DNA of 27,521 bases, from the NCBI GenBank assembly GCA_002683195.1, contig NYSW01000021.1:24662-52182 (forward strand), written 5' to 3'. Under the pieces are notes generated by a model. The model did no database searches and was not told the origin of the DNA. It saw nothing but the letters and a program-made list of their open reading frames with translations. A program made the position numbers and the translations under genes. This document shows, piece after piece, positions 1 through 7,807 of this stretch (positions are counted from its first letter, which is position 1; each line of letters opens with the position of its first letter). The DNA comes from Phycisphaerae bacterium. GTDB taxonomy: Bacteria > Planctomycetota > Phycisphaerae > Phycisphaerales > SM1A02.

Positions 1-657
1 CTGGCCGAGAACGGGATCGATCCGGCGCTCGAGGGTCGCATCGAATCCTTCGAACTCGCCTTCCGCATGCAGGGCATCGCACCCGAGGTGATGGATCTCG
101 GAAAAGAGCGGAAGGCGACCAAGCAGATGTACGGTCTGGATGACTCGATCACCGAGAACTTCGGCCGCCAGTGTCTTCTGGCTCGACGGTTCAGTGAGCG
201 TGGCGTTCGATTCGTCCAGTGCACGCACTCCTACAAGTGGGACCAGCACGGCAACCTGGAAGAGGCCCATCGAAACAATGCCCGAGAGGTCGATACCGGC
301 ATCGCCGCGTTGATCAAGGATCTCAAGAATCGCGGAATGCTGGACGAGACCCTGGTCCTCTGGGGCGGCGAGTTCGGCCGTACGCCCGTGGCTCAGGACG
401 GCAACGGTCGTGATCACAACCCGCATGGTTTCACCATGTGGATGGCGGGCGGTGGCGTGAAGCCTGGGTTCTCGTTCGGCCAGACCGATGAATACGGTTT
501 CTACGCGGTCGAAGACAAGGTTCACGTGCACGATCTGCACGCCACCATGCTCGCCCTGTTGGGCATCGACCACGAGCGACTCACCTACCGCGATGCCGGT
601 CGGGACTTCCGACTCACCGATGTCGAAGGCCGCGTGGTCACTGAAATCTTCGCTTGA
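1..657 (+). CDS. DUF1501 family protein, 3' part
   Basis: The reading frame is open from base 1, so the gene begins upstream of the window; about 218 C-terminal residues are present. The segment reading WGGEFGRTP, followed by [17 protein letters not shown] and a late [15 protein letters not shown] stretch, is characteristic of DUF1501 proteins. These are sulfatase/alkaline-phosphatase-fold proteins abundant in planctomycetes, where they usually sit next to a DUF1549/DUF1553 cytochrome-like gene. That partner would lie upstream and cannot be seen here. The substrate is unknown for the family; export to the cell envelope is usual, but the signal peptide is outside the window. The gene ends with TGA at 655-657, only about 40 nt before the next gene on the same strand. 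Confidence 0.9.
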   Translation: MAENGIDPALEGRIESFELAFRMQGIAPEVMDLGKERKATKQMYGLDDSITENFGRQCLLARRFSERGVRFVQCTHSYKWDQHGNLEEAHRNNAREVDTGIAALIKDLKNRGMLDETLVLWGGEFGRTPVAQDGNGRDHNPHGFTMWMAGGGVKPGFSFGQTDEYGFYAVEDKVHVHDLHATMLALLGIDHERLTYRDAGRDFRLTDVEGRVVTEIFA

Positions 658-696
658 TTCACACCTGGGTTCCATGGTCTATCAAAGAGAGTTGTC

Positions 697-1473
697 TTGG
701 GATTTCGAGAGCAAATGACAGCGCTGCCGGCCCGGCTCCGAATCGCAGCGGGGGTGCTGACGAGGTGGCGATGCGTTCCGTGGGGCCTGTACCCGTGGCT
801 CGACGCCCGGGCCCTGCTCGTTGCCAGAGGCACTTCCCTTGATTCGCGATGCGTGGTGTTCGACGTCGGAGCGAATCGAGGACAGACCGCCAAGGAGATC
901 CATCGCTGGCTTCCCGGGGTCGATCTGCACTGCTTCGAGCCGTCGCCGAAGACCTTCCAGCGTCTTCGGGCGAATGTGAAGGACGCATCGCTCCATCCCC
1001 ATGGACTTGGTGCTCAAGTCGGTACACATCGAATGAATCCGACGGATAACGACCTCACCGCGAGGATCCAAGACGAATCCGAAGGCGATATCGACCGCGG
1101 ATCCCTCATTGACGTCGAGCTGAGCACCGTCGATGCCGAGATGAAGAATCACGGCCTCGAACGCATCGATGTTTTGAAGATCGATGTGGAAGGACACGAG
1201 ATGTCGGTGCTCGAAGGGGCCGATCAGGCCCTGAGCGATGGTCGGGTCGACGTGATTCTCGTGGAAACCCGCTTCGGTTCGACCGGAGGGGACTGGCAGA
1301 CGCCTTTCCAGGACATCCTGGAGCATCTCGAAGCACGTGGCTTCCGCATGGTGGCGTCGTACACCCATGCCATCTGGCTGGATCGTGGCATCAACGATGC
1401 AGACGTGCTGTTTGCGCGAGTGGAGGGCCTGCCGCGGGACTTTTCGCGAAGCCCCCTTGCCAGAGGCACTTGA
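697..1473 (+). CDS. FkbM family methyltransferase
   Basis: Predicted SAM-dependent O-methyltransferase of the FkbM type, 258 residues. FDVGANRG (about residues 55-62) is the SAM-binding glycine motif, LHCFEPSP (77-84) is the acidic strand that contacts the ribose, and LKIDVEGHE (160-168) is the FkbM signature. Such enzymes often methylate sugars or lipid-linked glycans, but the substrate cannot be read from sequence. The TTG start at 697 has AGAGAG five bases upstream; an ATG at 715, six codons later, is an equally reasonable start. The gene follows the DUF1501 gene closely and converges on the phosphatase gene 21 nt away. A 15-base direct repeat encoding Ala-Arg-Gly-Thr occurs near both ends of the gene (821-835 and 1457-1471). 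Confidence 0.88.
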   Translation: MGFREQMTALPARLRIAAGVLTRWRCVPWGLYPWLDARALLVARGTSLDSRCVVFDVGANRGQTAKEIHRWLPGVDLHCFEPSPKTFQRLRANVKDASLHPHGLGAQVGTHRMNPTDNDLTARIQDESEGDIDRGSLIDVELSTVDAEMKNHGLERIDVLKIDVEGHEMSVLEGADQALSDGRVDVILVETRFGSTGGDWQTPFQDILEHLEARGFRMVASYTHAIWLDRGINDADVLFARVEGLPRDFSRSPLARGT

Positions 1474-1494
1474 ACAATCGGCCTGCTTCGGGAT

Positions 1495-2493
1495 TCAGGG
1501 GACCTTGACCGCGGGTGTTCGCACGACGATGCCGCCAGGGGCGTCCACCCAACGGCCGTCGATGCGGAGTGGCTCGCCGGTGGCGCTTTCGACGATGCCG
1601 CCAGCAGCTCGGACCACGGCGCATCCTCCGGCGTGATCCCAGCTCTTTTCGCGATAGCCCTCTCGGGCGAGTCGCAGGTAGAGATCCGCCCGGCCGCTCC
1701 CGACCATGGCGTACTTGCATTGGCTGTCGATTCGGATCGGCGTGGTCGATGCTCCGGTGGCCTCGAGGGCGGCACTGGTGCGGTCCTGGTCGCCATGGGC
1801 CTTTTCATAGGAGAGGCAGACCCGGATCCTTCCTTCCGGGGGGGCGGCGGAGACGCTGATCGGTGCCAGGTCGGCTCTGCCGGCGGCGGTCGAATCGCCG
1901 GCGAAGGCACCCTCGCCCATCACGCCGAGATAGATGCTGCCAAGGGGGTCCGCGGCGCCATAGTCGTCGCTGGAAGCCAGGGGAAGATGAGGGCAGCCGA
2001 GCAGCCCCACGATGGGGTCGGGCCCTTCGACCAGTCCGAGGGCGATGGCGAACTGCTGGCCGCGGAGGAATCCCTTGGTGCCGTCGATCGGGTCGAGGCA
2101 CCAGAAGGTCGATCGACCTTCTGCCACCGGATCGAGGCCGGCGGCATCTAGAAGCTCTCGTAACGCGGCTTCATTCGTCGGTGCGGCGTCGGCCAGGCCG
2201 GCGGCCGTGAGGGCATCTCCAGAGAGGCGAAGCAGTTGATCGATCATGATCGTCCCGCCGGCGTCGAGGGAATCAGCGCCCTCTTCACCGACGATGCGAT
2301 CCGCGTACGGAACACCCGCGGCCCGAAGGGCGGCGGTGATCGCGACCTGCACGGCCAGATCGGCGACGGTGACCGGGCTGCGGTCGTCCTTCAGGAGATC
2401 CGCGAGATCCGCTCGTTCGGCGGCGGCCCGGTGGGCGACACGGCTGGCGGCGGAAACGGCACGAATGACGGGATCAAGGTCGGGGAGTGACAT
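1495..2493 (-). CDS. 3'(2'),5'-bisphosphate nucleotidase-like phosphatase
   Basis: Member of the inositol monophosphatase superfamily, 332 residues. The metal-binding pieces are visible: VGEE (68-71), DPIDGTKGF (134-142) and WDHAGG (285-290). The GTKGFLRGQQFA continuation and overall length resemble the Hal2/SAL1-type 3'(2'),5'-bisphosphate nucleotidases, which remove the 3' phosphate from PAP, a by-product of sulfate assimilation; an inositol-phosphatase role is the alternative. It is probably cytoplasmic, as no signal peptide is seen. The ATG at 2491-2493 starts the conserved reading frame; no clear ribosome-binding site precedes it. It lies downstream of the AI-2E permease gene on the same strand, separated by about 150 nt, so co-transcription is possible but unproven. 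Confidence 0.87.
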   Translation of the reverse strand: MSLPDLDPVIRAVSAASRVAHRAAAERADLADLLKDDRSPVTVADLAVQVAITAALRAAGVPYADRIVGEEGADSLDAGGTIMIDQLLRLSGDALTAAGLADAAPTNEAALRELLDAAGLDPVAEGRSTFWCLDPIDGTKGFLRGQQFAIALGLVEGPDPIVGLLGCPHLPLASSDDYGAADPLGSIYLGVMGEGAFAGDSTAAGRADLAPISVSAAPPEGRIRVCLSYEKAHGDQDRTSAALEATGASTTPIRIDSQCKYAMVGSGRADLYLRLAREGYREKSWDHAGGCAVVRAAGGIVESATGEPLRIDGRWVDAPGGIVVRTPAVKVP

Positions 2494-2642
2494 GGAAAGC
2501 CTGGCTCAAGGGGATTCGAAGCGGATCAGAGCCGCGGTGTTGTCTCGACTGTCTTCATCGGCGAGATTCTCTCACCAGCGCGAAGATATCGAGGTTCAGG
2601 GCTTATTCGAAGGTCCGGCTCCGGATGGATCCGTTCTCGTTC
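2494..2642. other. Non-coding gap between two minus-strand genes
   Basis: This 149-base gap separates the permease stop from the phosphatase start. A short inverted repeat (TCCGG/CCGGA around 2620) is present but has no T-run after it, so I do not call it a terminator. No convincing promoter or conserved small reading frame was found on either strand. Confidence 0.5.
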
Positions 2643-3800
2643 TCAGTCCTGTCTGGGCGTCGATACCGGAGAGACGACCGGCTTGGGGCTGTCGCTGGGA
2701 TCGCCGGGACCCAGGATGACTGCGATCCACTGGAGGTCTTCGGTCGCTTCCAGAAGGATCTTCATGATCATGGTCAGGGGGACGGACAGGAACATGCCGA
2801 CCGGGCCGAGGATGAAGCCCCAGAACACGAGGGAGAGAAAGACCACCAGGGGTGAGAGTCCCATGCGGCGTCCCATGATCCGGGGTTCGGTGAGGCTGCC
2901 GATGCCGATGTTGATCGAGAGATAGAGCACGGTCACGCCGATCGCGGTGCCTGCGCCTTCCAGAACCAGGGCCACGAGGATCGCCGGAATGGCCGCGATG
3001 ATCGAGCCGAGGGAGGGGACGTAGTTCAGGACGAATGCGATGAGCCCGAAGACCACGGCGTAGGGAAGTCCGAACAGCCAGCAACCGACGCCGGCGATCA
3101 GTCCGGTCGCGGCACTGGTGAAGGTCTTCACGACCAGGTATGCCTGAAGATCACGGAGCACGTGTCGCCAGCGGTCGATGGCTTCATCGCCACCCCCCTT
3201 GCTGGCGATCATCCTGATCTTGGTCGGGATCGCGGTGACCTCCATCAGGATGAAGACCACGGTCAGCAATACGAAGACGGTGTCCTGAAGAAGACCGACC
3301 AGCGTGTTGAGCGTGCGCTGCAGATATGGGAAGAGGAGGTCGAGGTCGAAGATGTCCTCGACCCTCGCGGCGTCCACCACGGGGGCGGCGGTCTGGCCGG
3401 CGGAAGCGGCACCGGCCAGTGCCGGCGTCGAATCGCCGCCGAATTTCAGGCCTCGTTCCTGAAGCCAGGCGAATCCGGCGTCGATCTTCGCCTGCAGGAG
3501 TTCCTGATACTGAGGGATCTCCGACGCGAACTGCGTGGCCGTGGTGGCGATGATCGCTGCGGCCGCGAGGCCGAAGAGCATCACCACGAAGAAGACGGTG
3601 AGGGTCGCCAGCCATCGGCGAATGCCAAGTCTCACGAGCGCGGCCGTGGGCGGAAGGCTGACCACCGCGACGAAGATCGCGGCGAGAATCGGCACCACGA
3701 TCGTGGCGGCTGCCTTCATGCCGGCGACCACGACGACGAAAGATGCGAGCAGGATGACGCTGCGTCCACCAGTCGACTTTTCGGCGGCCAGATCAGGCAT
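2643..3800 (-). CDS. AI-2E family transporter (PerM/TqsA-like permease)
   Basis: Polytopic inner-membrane protein of 385 residues with about eight hydrophobic segments: two near the N terminus, one after residue 65, a cytoplasmic or periplasmic stretch around 95-160, then a dense C-terminal group. The stretch FVLNYVPSLGSIIAAIP and the later PRIMGRRMGLSPLVVFLSL are hallmarks of the AI-2E/UPF0118 family. Members include exporters of the AI-2 signal and sodium/proton antiporters; which applies here is unknown. The hydrophilic region near residues 110-145 is rich in Ala and Gly and looks like a linker. The ATG at 3798-3800 has no Shine-Dalgarno site but a TACACT hexamer lies exactly six bases before it. 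The C terminus ends in a Pro/Ser-rich tail. Confidence 0.9.
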   Translation of the reverse strand: MPDLAAEKSTGGRSVILLASFVVVVAGMKAAATIVVPILAAIFVAVVSLPPTAALVRLGIRRWLATLTVFFVVMLFGLAAAAIIATTATQFASEIPQYQELLQAKIDAGFAWLQERGLKFGGDSTPALAGAASAGQTAAPVVDAARVEDIFDLDLLFPYLQRTLNTLVGLLQDTVFVLLTVVFILMEVTAIPTKIRMIASKGGGDEAIDRWRHVLRDLQAYLVVKTFTSAATGLIAGVGCWLFGLPYAVVFGLIAFVLNYVPSLGSIIAAIPAILVALVLEGAGTAIGVTVLYLSINIGIGSLTEPRIMGRRMGLSPLVVFLSLVFWGFILGPVGMFLSVPLTMIMKILLEATEDLQWIAVILGPGDPSDSPKPVVSPVSTPRQD

Positions 3801-3806
3801 GTCGAA

Positions 3807-3812
3807 AGTGTA
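3807..3812 (-). promoter_or_regulatory. Candidate -10 box of the AI-2E permease gene
   Basis: TACACT on the minus strand matches the sigma-70 -10 consensus at four of six bases, six bases before the ATG. Transcription would begin at or next to the start codon, giving a leaderless mRNA. No good -35 box was found. Confidence 0.35.
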
Positions 3813-3849
3813 CCGGCCCGGAACGTGGACTTCGGAACCGGATTGAGGT

Positions 3850-3855
3850 CACAAT
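3850..3855 (+). promoter_or_regulatory. Candidate -10 box of the VOC gene
   Basis: CACAAT ends six bases before the ATG at 3862. A TGGACT hexamer 18 bases upstream matches four of six -35 positions. The position predicts a transcript starting at the start codon; no ribosome-binding site is visible between box and ATG. Confidence 0.35.
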
Positions 3856-3861
3856 GACGGC

Positions 3862-4335
3862 ATGACCCACGATTCGGCATCCGATCGACTGACCTTCCCC
3901 GACGGTATCCCGCAGGGATTCACCACCCTGATCACCGATGATCCGGCCCGTTCCGGGAGGTTCTACAAAGCGCTTGGCTTCCTTCCCCACGCTCGGAGCG
4001 GGCAGGGCATGAATTGGTACGAACGCCGGGATCGGGGGGTCGTGGTGGTCGCCGAACGGTCGGTTCTGGAGTCATTTCTGGGTTTCGATACCGGACGAGC
4101 AGGGGCGGTGATGCTGTCGCTGGATCTGGATTCGAGGATCGAGGTGGACGGTGTCTTCGCCGCTGGATCCGCGGCGGGGGGACTGGCCAAGCGAATGCCT
4201 GATCAAACGCCATGGGGCGCCTATGCTGGATGGCTGGCCGACCCGGACGGACACGTCTGGGAGATCGGCCATTCTGTCAGGTCGCCGTTCGATCAGGACG
4301 GTCGCCTGCGGGTCCCTTCGGATGCCGGGACCTGA
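3862..4335 (+). CDS. VOC (glyoxalase/bleomycin-resistance fold) protein
   Basis: Small soluble protein of 157 residues. It has the N-terminal VOC pattern (TTLITDDPARSGRFYKALGF) and the closing WLADPDGHVWEI strand, in which the final Glu is a usual metal ligand. The first-strand His or Gln that normally supplies another metal ligand appears to be missing (GFTTLI instead of a His-containing strand), so it may not be a classical metalloenzyme. The family covers lyases, dioxygenases and drug-binding proteins; no specific substrate can be assigned. It is transcribed divergently from the permease gene across a 61-base gap and is followed after 41 bases by the sugar dehydrogenase gene on the same strand. 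An ATG and no Shine-Dalgarno site suggest a leaderless start. Confidence 0.82.
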   Translation: MTHDSASDRLTFPDGIPQGFTTLITDDPARSGRFYKALGFLPHARSGQGMNWYERRDRGVVVVAERSVLESFLGFDTGRAGAVMLSLDLDSRIEVDGVFAAGSAAGGLAKRMPDQTPWGAYAGWLADPDGHVWEIGHSVRSPFDQDGRLRVPSDAGT

Positions 4336-4376
4336 ATCGATCAACCGCCTTTTCCGACCTTCGAGACGAGAACCAC

Positions 4377-5660
4377 ATGCCACTGCCTTTCCTGCCGTTC
4401 GTGACCGCCTGCCTCGTGGCGGTGAGCGTTGTCTCCACTTCGGCCACCGCCGGGACCGTCGACGATTCGGTCAGCCAGAAGATTCCTCGGATGCGTCCGG
4501 CTCAGGTCTTCAAGGACGTCAAGCTCAAGCGGCCGGTTCAGATCCTCTTCCGGACGGATGAACCGGATCTTCTCTACGTTCTGGAGCAGCCCGGGCGGGT
4601 GGTGACTCTCGACCGGACCCGGACCGATGTGACGGAGCCCGGAGTCTTCCTCGACATCCGTCCCGAGGTCCGGATGAAGAACAACGAGGAGGGCCTGCTT
4701 TCGATGGCGTTCTCCCCGAACGTGGCCGAGGACGGCCGGTTCTACCTCTACTACTCCGCCAGTTCACCTCGCCGTTCCATGCTCTCGGAGTTCTCGATCG
4801 GCGACAACGGCAAGGCCGATCCTGATTCGGAGAAGGTCCTGCTCGAGATCCCGCAGCCGTTCGGCAATCACAACGGAGGCACCGTGACCTTCGGTCCTGA
4901 CGGCATGCTCTACCTCTCGGTCGGCGACGGTGGTGCTGCGAATGATCCGATGAACCACGGTCAGAACCTCGGGACGCTTCTGGGAACCGTGCTTCGGATC
5001 GATCCCTCCAAGCCCGAAGGTGATCTGCCCTATTCGATTCCCGCCGACAATCCATTCGTCGATCGGGAAGGGGCGCGAGCTGAAATCTGGGCGTATGGTC
5101 TTCGCAACATCTGGCGGATGGCTTTCGACTCCAAGACCGGTGAACTCTGGGCCGGAGACGTCGGGCAGAACAAGTACGAGGAAGTCGACATCGTTCGTTC
5201 GGGTGGAAACTACGGCTGGCGGATCCGTGAAGGTCGTCACGCCTTTCGAGCGGACGAGTCGGCACCCGAAGGAGTCGAGCTGATCGATCCGGTGGTGGAG
5301 TACCCCCGGGGTGACGGAATCAGCATCACCGGTGGACACGTCTATCGAGGTACCGCCCGGCCGGAGGCGGTGGGTACGTACCTCTACGCGGACTACCGAA
5401 GTGGCCGGATCTGGGGCGTTCGGGTCGACGACGACAAGTTGGTGGCGGGACCGACCCAGGTGGCTCGACTTCGTAATTCCTTGATCGCCAGTTTCGGGGA
5501 GGATGCGGCGGGCGAGATCTGGATCTGTACCTTCGAGGGCGACGAGATCCCCGGTCACGGCGCCATCTGGCGATTCACCGGTCCGATGTCATCGGCCGAT
5601 GCCAATCGACCTGCGGAAGCGGGGATCTCCACCGCTTCAGCCCGCGCAGAATCAAGGTGA
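4377..5660 (+). CDS. PQQ-type glucose/sorbosone dehydrogenase, exported
   Basis: Predicted six-bladed beta-propeller dehydrogenase of 427 residues that would oxidise an aldose or related sugar with PQQ as cofactor. FGNHNGGTVTFGPDGMLYLSVGDGG and the following NLGTLLGTVLRIDP are strongly typical of the GSDH/HIPL family, as are YGLRNIWRMAFD, GGNYGWRIREG and YLYADYRSGRIWGV. The frame is open further upstream, but I choose the ATG at 4377 because it begins a clear signal peptide, with hydrophobic residues 4-20 and an Ala-Thr-Ala cleavage site near residue 25. The product is therefore probably periplasmic. The stop overlaps the GTG start of the PqiA-like gene, so the two are likely translationally coupled. 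Some family members are structural rather than enzymatic. Confidence 0.88.
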   Translation: MPLPFLPFVTACLVAVSVVSTSATAGTVDDSVSQKIPRMRPAQVFKDVKLKRPVQILFRTDEPDLLYVLEQPGRVVTLDRTRTDVTEPGVFLDIRPEVRMKNNEEGLLSMAFSPNVAEDGRFYLYYSASSPRRSMLSEFSIGDNGKADPDSEKVLLEIPQPFGNHNGGTVTFGPDGMLYLSVGDGGAANDPMNHGQNLGTLLGTVLRIDPSKPEGDLPYSIPADNPFVDREGARAEIWAYGLRNIWRMAFDSKTGELWAGDVGQNKYEEVDIVRSGGNYGWRIREGRHAFRADESAPEGVELIDPVVEYPRGDGISITGGHVYRGTARPEAVGTYLYADYRSGRIWGVRVDDDKLVAGPTQVARLRNSLIASFGEDAAGEIWICTFEGDEIPGHGAIWRFTGPMSSADANRPAEAGISTASARAESR

Positions 5661-6286
5661 TTTCCAGTGAGGCAGGGTTGCTCGAGACCGAAGGGTGCAC
5701 CGCCTGCGGAGGCGCGTTTCGAGTGGCTGCGGACTGGCACGACGACCGTGACGTACGAGTGCGATGTCCGCACTGCGGACATGCCGCCGCCGGTCCGATC
5801 GATCTGGTTCGGATGAGGCAGCGGACCGCGGCTTTCGCCCTGTCCGCGTTGCTGCTGTTCACTCCGGCGGTCCTGCTGCCCATCATGCGGATCGACCGAC
5901 TTGGTCACGCCCGGGAGACCGGCGTGCTCGATGGGGTTGCCGCCCTGGCCGCGGACGACCACGTCTGGCTCGCGAGTCTCGTTTTCATCTGCTCGGTCGT
6001 GATTCCGCTTTCCAAGCTGCTGGGCCTCTTCGTGCTTTCGACCACGCGGATCGGCCTGGGCAGCAGAGGACGGCGTCGGGCCTGGCGGTGTCTGGAAGTC
6101 ATCGGACGGTGGGGAATGCTCGACGTACTGCTCGTGGCCGCCCTCGTCGCACTGGTCAAACTTGGTGATCTGGTTCGGATCGAACCGGGGATCGGCGTGG
6201 CGTTCTTCTCGTCCATGGTCATCTTCTCCCTGCTCGCTTCGGCCTCCTTCGACCCGCGTGCGATTCGATCGGAAACCAATCCATGA
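5657..6286 (+). CDS. PqiA-like membrane protein
   Basis: Inner-membrane protein of 209 residues. It starts with a four-cysteine zinc-ribbon-like element (C14, C17, C37, C40) followed by about four membrane helices (around residues 57-75, 100-125, 150-166 and 180-197), the layout of one PqiA domain. E. coli PqiA has two such domains, so this is a single-domain version. PqiA proteins work with MCE proteins such as PqiB in moving lipids between inner and outer membranes, which fits the next gene. The GTG start overlaps the preceding stop as GTGA at 5657-5660, and the stop overlaps the next ATG as ATGA at 6283-6286, implying tight co-translation of three genes. Confidence 0.85.
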   Translation: MISSEAGLLETEGCTACGGAFRVAADWHDDRDVRVRCPHCGHAAAGPIDLVRMRQRTAAFALSALLLFTPAVLLPIMRIDRLGHARETGVLDGVAALAADDHVWLASLVFICSVVIPLSKLLGLFVLSTTRIGLGSRGRRRAWRCLEVIGRWGMLDVLLVAALVALVKLGDLVRIEPGIGVAFFSSMVIFSLLASASFDPRAIRSETNP

Positions 6287-7782
6287 ACCCGGACGAGCCC
6301 ATCAACGATGTCCCCGAAGGTCTGGTGGAGTCACGACGAAGCCCAGGTCTCTCGGCCAACGGTGCCATCTGGTTGATTCCGCTGGTGATCGCGTTGTTGG
6401 TGGGACTCATCGGTTGGAAGGCCTGGCGGGACCGTGGAGTGGAAGTGACGGTGGGCTTCGCCGTCGCTCACGGCCTTCGGGTGGGTGATCCGGTTCGCGC
6501 CCTGGGGGTTGAAATCGGCATGGTGAGCGGGCTTCGCCTCGTGGAACGGAACGAAGGTCCGGGTGCGTCGCCGTCCGGTGGGGTCGAGGTGATCCTTTCC
6601 ATCGACCGAGAGGCTCGAGGAATGCTTCGAACCGACAGCAGGGTCTGGATCGAGCGGCCTCGAGTCGGTTTCGGCGGTGTCGGGGGTCTCGACACTCTTG
6701 CTGGCCCGAGGTACGTGGGGGTTGATCCGGGCACCGGGGTCACCAGCATCGGTCCCTTCATCGGCCTTCTGGAACCGCCGCCGCTTCTGGGGGTGGACGA
6801 CGATGATCTGAAGATCATGCTTGAGGCCCGAGCGAGGATGGGACTCCGAATCGGGGGGATCGTCCACTACCGAGGGGTTGCCGTCGGGCGGGTGGTGAAG
6901 GTCGAGCTTGCGGCCGATGCTCGCCGAGTGGAGGCGGAAGTCGTGATCAATGCCGCCCATGCGGCCCTCGTTCGAGTGAACAGCCGCTTTTTCTCGACCA
7001 GTGGGATCGGGCTCGAGCTTGGATTGCAGGGGCTGCGAGCGGACATCGAGTCCTTGGAGACGGTGATCGCCGGAGGGGTGGGTCTGGCCACGCCCACGGA
7101 GCCTGGCGCTCCGGTCGAAAATGGCGCTCGCTTCGAACTGTCGCCTCAGGCGGAGGACGCGTGGCTCGACTGGGAACCACGGATTCCAATCGGTCCGACG
7201 AAGATCGTCGGGCCGCCTCGGACCACGGCTTCGCTGCAATATCGATCTGGCTTCTTCGGCCGAACCACGGAGATCCCGGGCTGGGCGGTTCTGGCCCCTG
7301 ACGGCCGGCTCGCACTCCCTGCGTCCTTGCTGAGAGCACCGGAAGAGGCAGTCAATGCGATTCTCACGGTCGGATCGCAGTCGCACTCGATTGGAGACCT
7401 CCAGCCACTCTGGCCCGATGAGCAAGCGTCCGCTCCGGTGGGCTTCCTCGCTCGTTGGGGTGACCAGTCCCTGGACGAACTGGGCCTCGGGGACGGTCAA
7501 TCGGCGAATGCGGAGTTCATGGGCGGGATGAATCTCGTCGGCGACGAAACGTTGCTGGTTCTGGGCTTCGAGGGCCAGACGCCGCTCCCGATTCCAGGTT
7601 CATTCTGGGAGCATGGAATTGACGGAATCATGGTCGATCCGAGGTTGGGTCTGGTCGATATCCCTCTCGGTGGTGCCGTGGTGGAATCGTCAAGCGGCCG
7701 GGCCGTGGGTGTCCTGACGGTTGATACGGGCAGGATCGGGGTCTGGCAATTCAATCGCGGTATCGGTCACGTGCGTTTTTGA
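6283..7782 (+). CDS. PqiB-like MCE domain protein with extra C-terminal domain
   Basis: Membrane-anchored MCE protein of 499 residues. One membrane helix lies at about 29-45, followed by two MCE domains. The first begins near residue 53 with VTVGFAVAHGLRVGDPVRALG; the second runs from about 173 to 275 and contains GLRIGGIVHYRGVAVGRV. MCE proteins form hexameric rings or tubes that carry lipids across the periplasm. E. coli PqiB has three MCE domains; here the third is replaced by roughly 220 residues (276-499) that do not look like MCE. Near its end, PLGGAVVESSSGRAVGVLT (461-479) recalls the strand around the nucleophile of trypsin-like folds, but with Ala rather than Ser. No PqiC-type lipoprotein follows. 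Start overlaps the previous gene's stop by four bases. Confidence 0.85.
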   Translation: MNPDEPINDVPEGLVESRRSPGLSANGAIWLIPLVIALLVGLIGWKAWRDRGVEVTVGFAVAHGLRVGDPVRALGVEIGMVSGLRLVERNEGPGASPSGGVEVILSIDREARGMLRTDSRVWIERPRVGFGGVGGLDTLAGPRYVGVDPGTGVTSIGPFIGLLEPPPLLGVDDDDLKIMLEARARMGLRIGGIVHYRGVAVGRVVKVELAADARRVEAEVVINAAHAALVRVNSRFFSTSGIGLELGLQGLRADIESLETVIAGGVGLATPTEPGAPVENGARFELSPQAEDAWLDWEPRIPIGPTKIVGPPRTTASLQYRSGFFGRTTEIPGWAVLAPDGRLALPASLLRAPEEAVNAILTVGSQSHSIGDLQPLWPDEQASAPVGFLARWGDQSLDELGLGDGQSANAEFMGGMNLVGDETLLVLGFEGQTPLPIPGSFWEHGIDGIMVDPRLGLVDIPLGGAVVESSSGRAVGVLTVDTGRIGVWQFNRGIGHVRF

Positions 7783-7807
7783 ATCACTCGAAGAAGGTCC
7801 TTCGTTC

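Noticed and set aside
821..1471. 15-base exact direct repeat (821-835 and 1457-1471) within the methyltransferase gene, suggestive of recombination or an insertion footprint.
   Set aside because: One such repeat somewhere in a 27-kb window is not rare by chance, both copies are in frame in coding sequence, and there is no other mobile-element sign.
2236..2855. Plus-strand open frames opposite the phosphatase and permease genes, some over 120 codons.
   Set aside because: They are the complement of clearly conserved minus-strand genes and have Arg/Gly-rich or low-complexity translations typical of GC-rich shadow frames.
4212..4376. A 55-residue N-terminal extension of the sugar dehydrogenase.
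   Set aside because: It overlaps the VOC gene and would hide the signal peptide that begins at 4377.
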